Shown: positions 16,878 through 26,201 of the stretch, one piece after another
Layout: each line of letters starts with the position of its first letter
Numbering within the stretch: the stretch's first letter is position 1
DNA from: Ruminococcus_G sp964621905
GTDB lineage: Bacteria; Bacillota; Clostridia; Lachnospirales; Lachnospiraceae
Length of the DNA stretch: 64,000 bases
Reading direction: 5' to 3'
Assembly (NCBI GenBank): GCA_964621905.1
Contig: CAZUNG010000010.1
Coordinates: forward strand, 1-64,000
Position numbers and translations under genes: made by a program
The notes under the pieces: generated by a model
Told to the model about the DNA's origin: nothing
Seen by the model: the letters and a program-made list of their open reading frames with translations, nothing else
The model's database searches: none

Positions 16878-17942
16878 ATGAAGAGATGTTTAGGGATCAT
16901 TGCACTGATTCTGCTGCTGATCGGGGCCAGCGGGTGCGAAAAGAAGGAAAGTACAGAAGATATTGCCATCATAACGGAAGCGTCACAGGAGGGGGCTATG
17001 ACGAACGCAATCAAAGAGTCCGCACAGCAGTACGCTGCGGAAAACGGGCTTCTGCTGTCAACTCACAGTGTGGCGAAAGACACGCCGGATGATTATATGG
17101 TTGCCGTCAAAGAAGCGGCTGATGCGGGAGCTTCGGTTGTCATCGGGTATGGAGAAAAATTTGAGGTGCCTCTGTATACGATGCAGAAAAAATACAAGAA
17201 AGTTAAATTCATTATTCTGGATGGAGCGCCGCGCAAAGAGAAGGGCAGTAAAGCCAAGCTTCGAAAAAACACGCATGCAATCGTCTATGACGAAGCGCAG
17301 GCAGGATTTCTTGCGGGCTATGCGGCTGTAAAAGAAGGATATAAAAATCTGGGCTTTATGGGTGGACAGGAAGAAGAAAGCATCGAACTTTATGGAAGCG
17401 GCTTTGTCCAGGGAGCGAATTATGCGGCATCTGAGATGGGACTCGGGAAAGATGAAGTCCAGCTTCGGTACCGTTATATGGGTACAAATGAGATCTCACC
17501 GGCAATTATGGCTGCGGCGGGCGACTGGTTTGAAAATGGCTGTGAAGTGATCTTTTCCAATGGAGGTTCAATCGGAACTGCCATCATAAAGGCCGCCGAA
17601 CAGAAAAACGGCAAGGTGATTGCATCTGATACGGATCAGTCTCAGACATCTGCCGCAGTTCTGACTTCAGCCGTTAAAAATGTTAATGACGTCATTTATC
17701 AAACGCTTGGAGGAGCTTTTGGGAAAGATTTTCAGGGGAAAAAACAGGAGACTATGGACCTTTCCAACGACGGTGTGAGCCTAACGATGGACACATCTTC
17801 GTTTCAAAACTTTACAGCAGATGACTATCATAAAATTGTTACAAAAATTGTAGATGAGGAAATCAAAGTAGCGGAAGAACAGGCAAAAAACCTGCAGGAA
17901 AAAGACGGTGAAATAGCGAATATTGCGTTAAGTTTTGATTAG
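16878..17942 (+). CDS. BMP-family nucleoside-binding lipoprotein
   Basis: A substrate-binding lipoprotein of 354 residues of the Bmp/PnrA family, which captures nucleosides for ABC uptake. The lipobox is GASGC at about residues 16-20, followed by EKKEST. Family features include DEAQAGFLAGYAA near 140, a GGQEEESI loop near 163 and GSGFVQGANYAA. The gene lies 15 nt after pdp and has its own GGGG site. No ABC ATPase or permease accompanies it here, so it must borrow a transporter elsewhere or serve as a sensor. Specificity for nucleosides rests on family and neighbours. Confidence 0.88.
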   Translation: MKRCLGIIALILLLIGASGCEKKESTEDIAIITEASQEGAMTNAIKESAQQYAAENGLLLSTHSVAKDTPDDYMVAVKEAADAGASVVIGYGEKFEVPLYTMQKKYKKVKFIILDGAPRKEKGSKAKLRKNTHAIVYDEAQAGFLAGYAAVKEGYKNLGFMGGQEEESIELYGSGFVQGANYAASEMGLGKDEVQLRYRYMGTNEISPAIMAAAGDWFENGCEVIFSNGGSIGTAIIKAAEQKNGKVIASDTDQSQTSAAVLTSAVKNVNDVIYQTLGGAFGKDFQGKKQETMDLSNDGVSLTMDTSSFQNFTADDYHKIVTKIVDEEIKVAEEQAKNLQEKDGEIANIALSFD

Positions 17943-17970
17943 ATCAAACGCCTTAAATTACATTTTATGG

Positions 17971-17999
17971 TTGCATTTATGTAAATTATATGGTACACT
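17971..17999 (+). promoter_or_regulatory. Promoter of the PcsB/CwlO-like hydrolase gene
   Basis: TTGCAT (17971-17976), 17 nt, TACACT (17994-17999), about 109 nt before the start codon. A second TATAAT at 18048-18053 has no good -35. Unlike the three tandem paralogues, no TGTAAT-N5-TGTAAT box is seen. Confidence 0.5.
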
Positions 18000-18107
18000 T
18001 GTAAACGAAATGAAAAAAGTGTGTCAGAAATATTACAATAATAAAACTATAATTATGAAACACTTATGGGGTGCAACACAAACCGTAATTTAAGGAGTCG
18101 TTGGAAT

Positions 18108-19460
18108 ATGAAGAAAAAATTCTTATGTCTGTTTTTGACCACCGTTGTATCATTAACACAGGTCGTACCGGCACTTGCTGACAGGGAATCTGATTTGCGA
18201 AGTGAAAAGGCAGCGACGAGCAGTCAGCTGGAATCAACCAACAATCAGATTTATAATTTAGAAGTACAAAAACAGGCGCTGCAGGCTGAGATTGATCAGA
18301 TGGATGCGCAGTTAGTAGATATTATGGTCGCAATTGATGTGCTGACTGAGGAGATTTCTCAGAAACAGGCTGAGATTGAAGAAACAAAAGTAAAACTTCA
18401 GGAAGCTGAGGCTCAGAGAGATAAGCAGTATGAAGATATGAAAACCCGTATGGATTACATATACCGCAACGGCGGTTCAACCGGATGGGCTCAGATGGTT
18501 CTTTCTGAAGAGAATATCGCAGCGATGCTGAATAAGGCTGAGTATACACAGCAGCTCTATGATTATGACAGAGACAGCCTTGAAAAATATAAGGCAATTG
18601 TTCAGGAAGTTACAGATCTCGGGAACCAGCTGGCAACAGAGAAAGCTGATCTGGAAGTCATGCAGAATGACTATAAAGAACAGGAAGCAACACTGGAATC
18701 AGCACTGGAAGAAAAGAAAGCAACATCATCCGATTATGCAAACCAGATTGCTGTTGCAGAACAGCAGGCTTCAGAATATAAAGCTTTGATTCAGCAGCAG
18801 ACTGCAGAGCTTGCCCAGATTGAAGAAGCGAAACGTAAAGCAGCAGAGGAAGCAGCCAGAAAGGCAGCAGCTGAAGCCGCAAGGAAAGAAGCAGAAGCTG
18901 AAGAAGCAAGACAGGCAGCAGTTGAGTCGAATGATCATGACGAAGAAGACGGTTCTGATGAGTCATCTGATCGGGATACTTCCGATGATCATGAATCTTC
19001 CTACGATAACAGTGATAATAATTCATCTGATGAAAGCAATAGCGGTTCTGACAATGAGGACGACAGCAGTTACGATAATGACGACAGCAGTTCATCAGGG
19101 GAGGTATCTTACAGCGGTACGGGACAGTCGGTTGTTAATTACGCGACTCAGTTTGTAGGGAATCCATATGTATGGGGTGGTGAAAGCCTGACAAATGGTG
19201 CAGATTGTTCCGGATTTATTATGAAAGTTTATGAAAAATTCGGTGTATCACTTCCTCACTCTTCATCGGCGATGAGATCCTGTGGAACAGGCGTATCTTA
19301 TTCTCAGGCAATGCCGGGTGACATCATTTGCTATTCCGGACATGTTGCCATTTATATGGGAGGCGGATCCATAGTGCATGCCAGCAATGAGAGAGACGGA
19401 ATTAAAATAAGCGGAAATGCAGCATACAGAACAATTCTTTCAGTAAGACGTGTAATCTAA
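18108..19460 (+). CDS. Coiled-coil NlpC/P60 peptidoglycan hydrolase (PcsB/CwlO-like)
   Basis: A secreted protein of 450 residues: signal peptide (1-26, ending PALA), a long coiled coil (about 27-265, rich in Gln/Glu/Lys/Ala, with the PcsB-like region DYIYRNGGSTGWAQMVLSE near 115), an Asp/Ser-rich disordered linker (about 270-335) and a C-terminal NlpC/P60 domain. Predicted catalytic residues are Cys367 (ADCSGF), His412 (SGHVAIY) and His424 (IVHASN). Relatives act at division or elongation sites, usually controlled by the FtsEX complex through the coiled coil. AAGGAG at 18092-18097 selects the ATG at 18108. A strong terminator follows. Confidence 0.92.
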   Translation: MKKKFLCLFLTTVVSLTQVVPALADRESDLRSEKAATSSQLESTNNQIYNLEVQKQALQAEIDQMDAQLVDIMVAIDVLTEEISQKQAEIEETKVKLQEAEAQRDKQYEDMKTRMDYIYRNGGSTGWAQMVLSEENIAAMLNKAEYTQQLYDYDRDSLEKYKAIVQEVTDLGNQLATEKADLEVMQNDYKEQEATLESALEEKKATSSDYANQIAVAEQQASEYKALIQQQTAELAQIEEAKRKAAEEAARKAAAEAARKEAEAEEARQAAVESNDHDEEDGSDESSDRDTSDDHESSYDNSDNNSSDESNSGSDNEDDSSYDNDDSSSSGEVSYSGTGQSVVNYATQFVGNPYVWGGESLTNGADCSGFIMKVYEKFGVSLPHSSSAMRSCGTGVSYSQAMPGDIICYSGHVAIYMGGGSIVHASNERDGIKISGNAAYRTILSVRRVI

Positions 19461-19473
19461 TAAAAAATGAAAA

Positions 19474-19514
19474 ATAATAACGGTATGGCCAGAAGGCTGT
19501 ACCGTTATTTTTTT
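19474..19514 (+). terminator. Intrinsic terminator
   Basis: AATAACGGTA pairs with TACCGTTATT, with inner GGCC/GGC pairing, followed by seven T. It ends the NlpC/P60 gene. Confidence 0.88.
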
Positions 19515-19551
19515 GTGTGTGGAATTTTTTTTGATCAGGCACAAAAAGTAC

Positions 19552-19579
19552 TTGCAATTTTAAAATTATATGTTATAGT
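19552..19579 (+). promoter_or_regulatory. clpB promoter
   Basis: TTGCAA (19552-19557), 16 nt, TATAGT (19574-19579), 67 nt upstream of clpB. I looked for CIRCE (HrcA) and CtsR heptad repeats and saw neither here. Confidence 0.5.
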
Positions 19580-19646
19580 GGTTATAGAACAAACAAAACG
19601 AAAAGGGGATTTGAGATCTCCCTGTGAATAGATTGGAGGGAATTCT

Positions 19647-22238
19647 ATGAATATCAGTAAATTTACGCAGAAATCATTGCAGGCGGTACAGGACCTGGAG
19701 AAGACAGCGTATGCGTTCGGCAATCAGGAGATTGAACAGGAGCACTTACTGTATAATCTTCTGAAACAGGAAGACAGCCTGATCCTGAAAATGATTGAAA
19801 AAATGGAGATTCAGAAAGAACATTTTCTGAACAGAGTAGAACAGGCGATTGAGGCGAGAACAAAAGTTTCGGGCGGAAATCCATACATTGGCCAGTATCT
19901 GAATAAAACATTGGTTGGCGCTGAGGATGAGGCAAAACATATGGGAGATGAATACGTATCTGTGGAACATCTCTTTTTGGCGATGCTGAAGAGTCCGAGT
20001 CCGTCAATGAAAGCACTTTTTAAAGAGTATGGGATCACCAAAGAGCGTTTCCTTCAGGCGTTAAGTACGGTACGTGGAAATCAGCGTGTGACGAGTGACA
20101 ATCCGGAGGCGACATACGATACCTTAAATAAATACGGGCAAGATCTGGTGGACAAAGCCAGAGATCAGAAGCTGGATCCGGTGATCGGCCGTGATTCGGA
20201 GATCCGTAATGTGGTCCGCATTCTGTCCAGAAAGACGAAAAATAATCCGGTTTTGATCGGTGAACCGGGTGTTGGTAAAACAGCGGTTGTGGAAGGACTG
20301 GCACAGCGTATCGTGCGCGGTGATGTTCCGGAGGGGCTGAAGGATAAAAAGATATTTGCTTTGGATATGGGTGCCCTTGTTGCAGGTGCAAAATACCGTG
20401 GTGAATTTGAGGAACGTCTGAAGGCAGTTCTGGAGGAAGTCCGTAAGAGTGAGGGAAGAATTATCCTGTTTATCGATGAACTCCACCTGATCGTTGGAGC
20501 AGGAAAGACGGAAGGTGCGATGGATGCCGGCAACATGCTGAAACCCATGCTGGCACGCGGCGAGCTGCACTGTATCGGTGCAACGACGCTTGATGAATAT
20601 CGGCAGTATATTGAGAAGGATGCAGCTCTTGAGCGAAGATTTCAGCCTGTTATGGTGGATGAACCGAGTGTTGAGGATACCATTTCGATTCTTCGCGGAC
20701 TGAAAGAACGGTATGAAGTATATCACGGTGTCAAGATTACAGACGGTGCACTGGTAGCAGCGGCAACACTGTCGCAGCGCTATATATCGGACCGGTTTCT
20801 GCCGGATAAAGCGATCGATCTTGTGGATGAGGCGTGTGCGCTGATCAAAACGGAACTGGACTCTCTGCCGGCGGAGCTTGATGAACTGCAGCGGAAGATC
20901 ATGCAGATGGAAATTGAAGAAGCGGCTCTGAAAAAAGAGACGGATAAACTGAGCCAGGATCGTCTGAGCAATCTGCAGCGTGAGCTGGCGGAACTGAAAG
21001 ATGAGTTTAATGCCCAGAAAGCTCAGTGGGAGAATGAAAAAACTTCAGTTGACAGATTATCAAAACTGCGTGAGCAGATTGAGGATATGAATCAGAGGAT
21101 TCAGAAAGCCCAGAGAGACTATGATCTGGAGAAGGCGGCTGAGCTGCAGTACGGGGAACTTCCAAAGCTGCAGGAGCAGCTGCGCATAGAAGAAGAACGT
21201 GTGAAAGACGCAGATTTGTCACTGGTGCATGAGAGTGTGACGGATGAAGAGATTTCCAGGATTGTGTCGCGCTGGACCGGAATTCCTGTTGCCAGATTGA
21301 CAGAGGGCGAGCGCAGCAAGATTCTTGGCCTGGAAGATATTCTGCATGAACGCGTGATCGGACAGGATGAAGCGGTGAGCAGAGTGACAGACGCTATCAT
21401 TCGCTCAAAAGCAGGCATCAAGGATCCTACAAAGCCAATCGGTTCCTTTTTATTTCTGGGACCGACAGGTGTTGGAAAAACAGAACTGGCAAAGACGTTG
21501 GCGCTGAATCTGTTTGACGATGAACAGAATATGGTCCGTATTGATATGAGTGAGTATATGGAGAAATATTCTGTATCCAGACTGATCGGAGCACCTCCAG
21601 GATATGTGGGATATGAGGAAGGCGGACAGCTGACAGAGGCGGTTCGGAGAAAGCCGTATTCGGTTGTGTTGTTTGATGAGATTGAAAAAGCACATCCGGA
21701 TGTCTTTAATGTACTTCTTCAGGTGCTGGATGACGGCAGGATTACGGATTCTCAGGGAAGGACAGTGGACTTTAAAAACACGATATTGATTATGACCTCC
21801 AATATCGGCTCCTCTTATCTGCTGGAAGGCATTACAGAGAGCGGAGAGATCAAAGAAGAGTGCGCTGATATGGTCAGTCAAGATCTGAGAGCACATTTCA
21901 GACCGGAGTTTCTGAACCGGCTTGACGAGATCATTATGTTTAAGCCGCTGACGAGAGAGAATATTGGACGGATCGTTGATCTGCTGATGAAAGAACTGAA
22001 CGGAAGACTTCATGACCAGGAACTTACGATTAAACTGTCTGACGCTGCAAAGGAACTTGTGATGAAAGGAGGATATGATCCGGTATATGGGGCTCGTCCG
22101 CTGAAACGGTATCTGCAGAAAAATGTAGAGACGCTGGCAGCCAAACTGATTTTGTCGGGGGATGTAAAAGCGGACGATGTGATCTTCATCGATGAAGAGA
22201 ACGGGGAGTTAAACGCTTCCGTACAGAATCTGATGTAA
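19647..22238 (+). CDS. clpB: ATP-dependent disaggregase ClpB
   Basis: A hexameric AAA+ chaperone that threads aggregated proteins with DnaK. At 863 residues it is full length: an N-terminal Clp repeat domain (1-145), NBD1 with GEPGVGKT near 205 and FIDELH near 275, a ClpB-type coiled-coil middle domain (about 405-525), NBD2 with GPTGVGKT near 606 and the pore loop GYVGYEEGG, and a C-terminal sensor-2 region (GARPLKRYLQ). The long middle domain and absence of a ClpP-binding loop motif separate it from ClpA/ClpC. DUF4250 follows after 12 nt. Confidence 0.97.
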   Translation: MNISKFTQKSLQAVQDLEKTAYAFGNQEIEQEHLLYNLLKQEDSLILKMIEKMEIQKEHFLNRVEQAIEARTKVSGGNPYIGQYLNKTLVGAEDEAKHMGDEYVSVEHLFLAMLKSPSPSMKALFKEYGITKERFLQALSTVRGNQRVTSDNPEATYDTLNKYGQDLVDKARDQKLDPVIGRDSEIRNVVRILSRKTKNNPVLIGEPGVGKTAVVEGLAQRIVRGDVPEGLKDKKIFALDMGALVAGAKYRGEFEERLKAVLEEVRKSEGRIILFIDELHLIVGAGKTEGAMDAGNMLKPMLARGELHCIGATTLDEYRQYIEKDAALERRFQPVMVDEPSVEDTISILRGLKERYEVYHGVKITDGALVAAATLSQRYISDRFLPDKAIDLVDEACALIKTELDSLPAELDELQRKIMQMEIEEAALKKETDKLSQDRLSNLQRELAELKDEFNAQKAQWENEKTSVDRLSKLREQIEDMNQRIQKAQRDYDLEKAAELQYGELPKLQEQLRIEEERVKDADLSLVHESVTDEEISRIVSRWTGIPVARLTEGERSKILGLEDILHERVIGQDEAVSRVTDAIIRSKAGIKDPTKPIGSFLFLGPTGVGKTELAKTLALNLFDDEQNMVRIDMSEYMEKYSVSRLIGAPPGYVGYEEGGQLTEAVRRKPYSVVLFDEIEKAHPDVFNVLLQVLDDGRITDSQGRTVDFKNTILIMTSNIGSSYLLEGITESGEIKEECADMVSQDLRAHFRPEFLNRLDEIIMFKPLTRENIGRIVDLLMKELNGRLHDQELTIKLSDAAKELVMKGGYDPVYGARPLKRYLQKNVETLAAKLILSGDVKADDVIFIDEENGELNASVQNLM

Positions 22239-22250
22239 AAGGAGAGAACT

Positions 22251-22424
22251 ATGATACCGAAAGACCCGGTCATGCTGCTGAGCTATGTCAACACTCAGCT
22301 GAGAGATCACTATCCGAACCTGCAGGAGCTCTGCGGGGCATTGGATATCAATGAGCAGGAACTGGTGAGAAAACTCAAATCCATTGATTATGTGTACGAT
22401 GATGGAAATAACCAGTTTGTATGA
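22251..22424 (+). CDS. DUF4250 small protein
   Basis: A 57-residue protein starting MIPKDPVMLLSYVNTQLRD, 12 nt after clpB with GGAGAG in the gap. The sequence, with LCGALDINEQELVRKLKSID in the middle, matches the DUF4250 family, which is common in Clostridia. The second half reads like a helix-turn-helix-like helical bundle, but no DNA-binding role is established. A strong terminator follows, so it shares the clpB transcript. Confidence 0.8.
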   Translation: MIPKDPVMLLSYVNTQLRDHYPNLQELCGALDINEQELVRKLKSIDYVYDDGNNQFV

Positions 22425-22439
22425 TGAAATCAAGAAAAA

Positions 22440-22471
22440 AGCAGGTGCTGCAGCAGGCACCTGCTCTTTTT
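22440..22471 (+). terminator. Terminator of the clpB-DUF4250 unit
   Basis: AGCAGGTGC pairs with GCACCTGCT around an 8-nt loop, followed by five T. Confidence 0.88.
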
Positions 22472-22554
22472 ATGCGGGTGACAGAGACTTTTTCTTGCCC
22501 CGGATTCCATTCGGTGATAAAATTCATATATTGAGAATTGAAAAGGAGTGGACA

Positions 22555-23310
22555 ATGGAAGCATACCAGAGTTTTGCAAAGGTGTACGATATGTTCATGG
22601 ATGATATCGATTACGATGCCTGGAGTATCTATCTGATTGAATTGTTGAAGGAATACGGGGTTAATGATGGACTGGTGCTGGAACTCGGCTGCGGCACCGG
22701 CAATATGACTGAGCGTCTGGCTTCCGCCGGCTATGATATGATCGGTGTGGATTTGTCGGATGATATGCTGGAAGCGGCACAGGAAAAACAGCAGCAGTCA
22801 GGTCTTGACATATTATATCTGCAGCAGGATATGCGCAGGTTTGAACTGTACGGAACGGTCCGGGCGGTGGTGAGCGTCTGCGACTCTCTGAATTATATTT
22901 TGGAGGACGAAGAGCTGCTGCAGGTGTTTTGCCTGGTAAATAATTATCTGGATCCGGGTGGGGTCTTCGTGTTCGATTTGAATACCATTTATAAGTATGA
23001 GACTCTTATGGGCGAGCGGACGATTGCCGAAAACAGAGAAGAAGCCAGTTTCATCTGGGACAATTATTATGATTCGGAATCAATGTGCAATGAATATGAA
23101 CTTGCTATTTTTATACCGGAGGGCAAAGACGGATTGTATCGAAAGTATGAGGAGGTCCATTACCAGCGGGCATATTCTCTGGAAAAGGTGAAGGAACTGA
23201 TGAAAAAGGCGGGGCTGGAATTTGTCACGGCATATGAGGCATTTTCAAAGAATGCGCCGACCTCCGAGAGCGAACGAATGTATATAGTTGCAAGAGAGCA
23301 TGGAAAATAA
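22555..23310 (+). CDS. Class I SAM-dependent methyltransferase
   Basis: 251 residues. The SAM-binding motif I VLELGCGTGNMTERL is near residues 41-55, motif II GVDLSDDML near 64, and a middle region VSVCDSLNYIL near 105. This is the YcgJ/UbiE-like methyltransferase domain, and the substrate cannot be named. AAGGAG upstream picks the ATG at 22555 over in-frame codons as far up as 22384, which overlap the DUF4250 gene and terminator. Its stop is 52 nt before the Hsp33 gene, likely the same operon. Confidence 0.88.
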   Translation: MEAYQSFAKVYDMFMDDIDYDAWSIYLIELLKEYGVNDGLVLELGCGTGNMTERLASAGYDMIGVDLSDDMLEAAQEKQQQSGLDILYLQQDMRRFELYGTVRAVVSVCDSLNYILEDEELLQVFCLVNNYLDPGGVFVFDLNTIYKYETLMGERTIAENREEASFIWDNYYDSESMCNEYELAIFIPEGKDGLYRKYEEVHYQRAYSLEKVKELMKKAGLEFVTAYEAFSKNAPTSESERMYIVAREHGK

Positions 23311-23361
23311 GTTGTATAATCATAGAAACGGGAGTTCCGGTAAATGATATAGGAGGAAAAG

Positions 23362-24237
23362 ATGGATTATATTGTAAGAGCAACAGCGGCGGATGGCCAG
23401 ATACGCGCATTTGCCGCGACGACAAGAGATTTGACAGAGCACGCAAGAGCAGCTCATAATACAAGTCCTGTGGCGACTGCAGCACTTGGACGGCTGCTGA
23501 CCGCGGGGACCATGATGGGGGTTATGATGAAAGGAGATAAGGATCTTCTGACCCTGCAGATCAAAGCGGGGGGACCGCTTTCAGGCATTACCGTCACGGC
23601 CGATTCGAAGGGCAGGGTGAAAGGCTACGTCGGAAATCCGAATGTTGTGATTCCAGCAAACGGCAAAGGAAAGCTGGATGTGGCCGGGGCGGTTGGACCG
23701 GGATTTTTGAATGTTATTATGGATCTGGGACTTAAGGAGCCCTACAGCGGACAGACAATGCTGCAGACGAGTGAAATCGCCGAAGATCTGACGTATTACT
23801 TTGCGACGAGTCAGCAGGTTCCGTCATCCGTTGGTCTGGGGGTTTTGATGGAGCACGATAATACCGTGAAACAGGCAGGAGGATTTATCGTACAGCTGAT
23901 GCCGTTTGCGGAAGAAAAAACGATAGCCCGGCTTGAGCAGAATCTGAAAGGAGTCTCATCTGTGACGGCGCTGCTCGATCAGGGATATACGCCGGAGAAG
24001 CTGCTTGAGAAGCTGCTGGGCAATCTCGGACTTGAGATTAATGATACAGTTCCGGCTGAATTTTACTGCAACTGCAGTAAGCAGCGTGTGGCGAAAGCAC
24101 TGATGAGCGTTGGCAAGAAGGACTTGCAGGAGATGATTGATGAAGGAAAAGAAGTGGAGCTGAATTGTCATTTTTGCGGCACCGACTACAGGTTTTCTGT
24201 GGACGAACTGAAAGAACTGCGAAATCTGATCCGATGA
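23362..24237 (+). CDS. hslO: Redox-regulated chaperone Hsp33
   Basis: A cytoplasmic holdase activated by oxidation. 291 residues. The N-terminal opening DYIVRATAADGQIRAFAATT and the core GDKDLLTLQIKAGGPLSG are characteristic. The C-terminal zinc switch has the four cysteines in FYCNCS and NCHFCG (CxC ... CxxC, residues about 237-274), so redox control should be intact. AGGAGG precedes the ATG. It follows a methyltransferase gene and precedes nadE. Confidence 0.96.
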   Translation: MDYIVRATAADGQIRAFAATTRDLTEHARAAHNTSPVATAALGRLLTAGTMMGVMMKGDKDLLTLQIKAGGPLSGITVTADSKGRVKGYVGNPNVVIPANGKGKLDVAGAVGPGFLNVIMDLGLKEPYSGQTMLQTSEIAEDLTYYFATSQQVPSSVGLGVLMEHDNTVKQAGGFIVQLMPFAEEKTIARLEQNLKGVSSVTALLDQGYTPEKLLEKLLGNLGLEINDTVPAEFYCNCSKQRVAKALMSVGKKDLQEMIDEGKEVELNCHFCGTDYRFSVDELKELRNLIR

Positions 24238-24279
24238 TCATCTGATATGAACCGCAGGCGTGCGGAATGGGAGGGAAAC

Positions 24280-26193
24280 ATGAAACAAGGATTTATCAAA
24301 ACAGCAGTTGGAACACCAAAAATCAAAGTGGCAGACTGTGTCTATAATGCGGACCAGGCGATTGCACTGATAAAAGAAATGGAACAGCAGAAGGCCAGGA
24401 TAATGGTGCTTCCTGAGCTTTGCATCACCGGATACACGTGCGGGGATCTGTTCTGGCAGGAGTTGCTGCTGGATCAGGCGAAAGAACAGCTGATCAGGAT
24501 TGTGCGCGAGACGGCAGATGTAAATGCACTTGTGTTTGTCGGGCTGCCTGTCGTGGCGGAGGGAAAACTGTTTAATGTAGCGGCAGCCTTCAGTCAGGGA
24601 AAGATATTGGGAATGATTCCAAAGACACATATTCCGTCATACCGGGAATTTTATGAAGGACGTCATTTTACGCCCGGATCTGACACTGTAAAATGGATGG
24701 AAATAGATGGCGAGAAGATACCGTTTGGAACGAATCAGCTGTTTCGGTGCACTACAATGCCGGGACTTACAGTGGCGGCAGAAATCTGTGAGGATCTCTG
24801 GGCGCCGAATCCGCCGAGTGTAAACCATGCACTGGCCGGCGCCACGGTGATCGTAAATCTCTCAGCCAGTGATGAGGAGACGGGAAAGGACGATTACCGC
24901 AGAAATCTGGTGTCGGGTCAGGCGGCCCGTCTGATCTGCGGTTATCTCTATGCGTCAGCAGGCGAGGGAGAATCATCGACAGATCTGGTATTCGGGAGTC
25001 ATAATATGATTTCTGAAAACGGCAAACTGCTTGCTGAAGCAAAGCGATTTGAAAATGAGACTGTCACCGCAGACCTGGATATTCAGAGACTGAGTGCGGA
25101 GCGCAGAAAGATGTCCACCTATCCGTGGCAGAATGAAAACGGTTATTATGTGACCGAGTTTTCCCTGTCAGTGTCAGAGACAGAGCTGACCCGGTATTTT
25201 GATCCCCGGCCCTTTGTGCCGGGCCGGAAAGAGGACAGGGATAAGCGATGCGATGAGATTTTAAATATACAGACATTGGGTCTGAAAAAGCGGCTGGAGC
25301 ATACGAACTGTAAAAATGCCGTTATCGGTATATCAGGCGGACTGGATTCCACGCTGGCACTGCTTGTGACGGCGCGTGCATACGATATGCTTGGGAAAGA
25401 CAGAAAAGAGATTACAGCAGTGACAATGCCATGTTTTGGAACCACGGACCGGACATATCAGAATGCCTGCGAACTGACACAATGTCTTGGTGCGACGTTA
25501 AAAGAAGTGGATATCAAGGAAGCTGTGACGCTTCATCTGAAAGACATCGGACATGATATGGAAACACATGATGTGACATATGAGAATGCACAGGCGAGAG
25601 AACGGACACAGGTTTTAATGGATGTGGCAAATCAGGCGGGAGGCATGGTGATCGGTACGGGAGATTTGTCGGAGCTGGCTCTCGGTTGGGCGACGTATAA
25701 TGGAGATCATATGTCGATGTATGGTGTAAATGCATCTGTGCCGAAGACACTGGTGCGTCATCTCGTAAAGTATTTTGCGGATACCTGCGGGGACAAGAAG
25801 CTTTCCGGGATCCTGCTGGATGTTCTGGATACACCGGTGAGTCCGGAACTGCTGCCTCCGAAGGACGGAGTGATCTCACAGAGAACAGAAGAGCTTGTCG
25901 GCCCTTATGAGCTTCACGATTTTTATCTGTATTACATGCTTCGTGTTGGCTTTTCTCCGGCCAAGATCTATCGCATTGCGAAGATCGCATTCCGGGAACT
26001 TTACGATACGGAGACAATAAAAAAATGGCTGATCACATTTTACCGCCGTTTCTTTTCACAGCAATTCAAACGTTCCTGCCTGCCGGACGGTCCGAGAGTC
26101 GGTAGCGTGGCAGTCTCCCCGAGAGGAGACTGGAGGATGCCGAGCGACGCCTGTGTGCGCATCTGGATGGATGAACTGGAGAGGCTTGGATAA
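24280..26193 (+). CDS. nadE: Glutamine-dependent NAD+ synthetase
   Basis: Converts nicotinate adenine dinucleotide to NAD+ using glutamine and ATP. 637 residues in two domains. The N-terminal nitrilase-type glutaminase shows the Glu in LPELCITGY, the Lys in KTHIPSYREF and the Cys in AAEICEDLW. The C-terminal synthetase has the P-loop GISGGLDSTLAL near 365 and GTGDLSELALGW. The ammonia tunnel type is the long bacterial/eukaryotic form. GGGAGG supports the ATG at 24280. A terminator at 26209-26239 follows. Confidence 0.96.
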   Translation: MKQGFIKTAVGTPKIKVADCVYNADQAIALIKEMEQQKARIMVLPELCITGYTCGDLFWQELLLDQAKEQLIRIVRETADVNALVFVGLPVVAEGKLFNVAAAFSQGKILGMIPKTHIPSYREFYEGRHFTPGSDTVKWMEIDGEKIPFGTNQLFRCTTMPGLTVAAEICEDLWAPNPPSVNHALAGATVIVNLSASDEETGKDDYRRNLVSGQAARLICGYLYASAGEGESSTDLVFGSHNMISENGKLLAEAKRFENETVTADLDIQRLSAERRKMSTYPWQNENGYYVTEFSLSVSETELTRYFDPRPFVPGRKEDRDKRCDEILNIQTLGLKKRLEHTNCKNAVIGISGGLDSTLALLVTARAYDMLGKDRKEITAVTMPCFGTTDRTYQNACELTQCLGATLKEVDIKEAVTLHLKDIGHDMETHDVTYENAQARERTQVLMDVANQAGGMVIGTGDLSELALGWATYNGDHMSMYGVNASVPKTLVRHLVKYFADTCGDKKLSGILLDVLDTPVSPELLPPKDGVISQRTEELVGPYELHDFYLYYMLRVGFSPAKIYRIAKIAFRELYDTETIKKWLITFYRRFFSQQFKRSCLPDGPRVGSVAVSPRGDWRMPSDACVRIWMDELERLG

Positions 26194-26201
26194 CATGAGA
26201 A

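Noticed and set aside
17941..18107. WalR-type box before the PcsB/CwlO-like gene
   Set aside because: Two TGTAAA hexamers occur at 17980 and 18000, but their 20-nt spacing does not fit the 11-nt direct-repeat rule.
19500..19646. Possible heat-shock operators (CIRCE, CtsR) before clpB
   Set aside because: Neither TTAGCACTC/GAGTGCTAA nor tandem GGTCAAA heptads are present.
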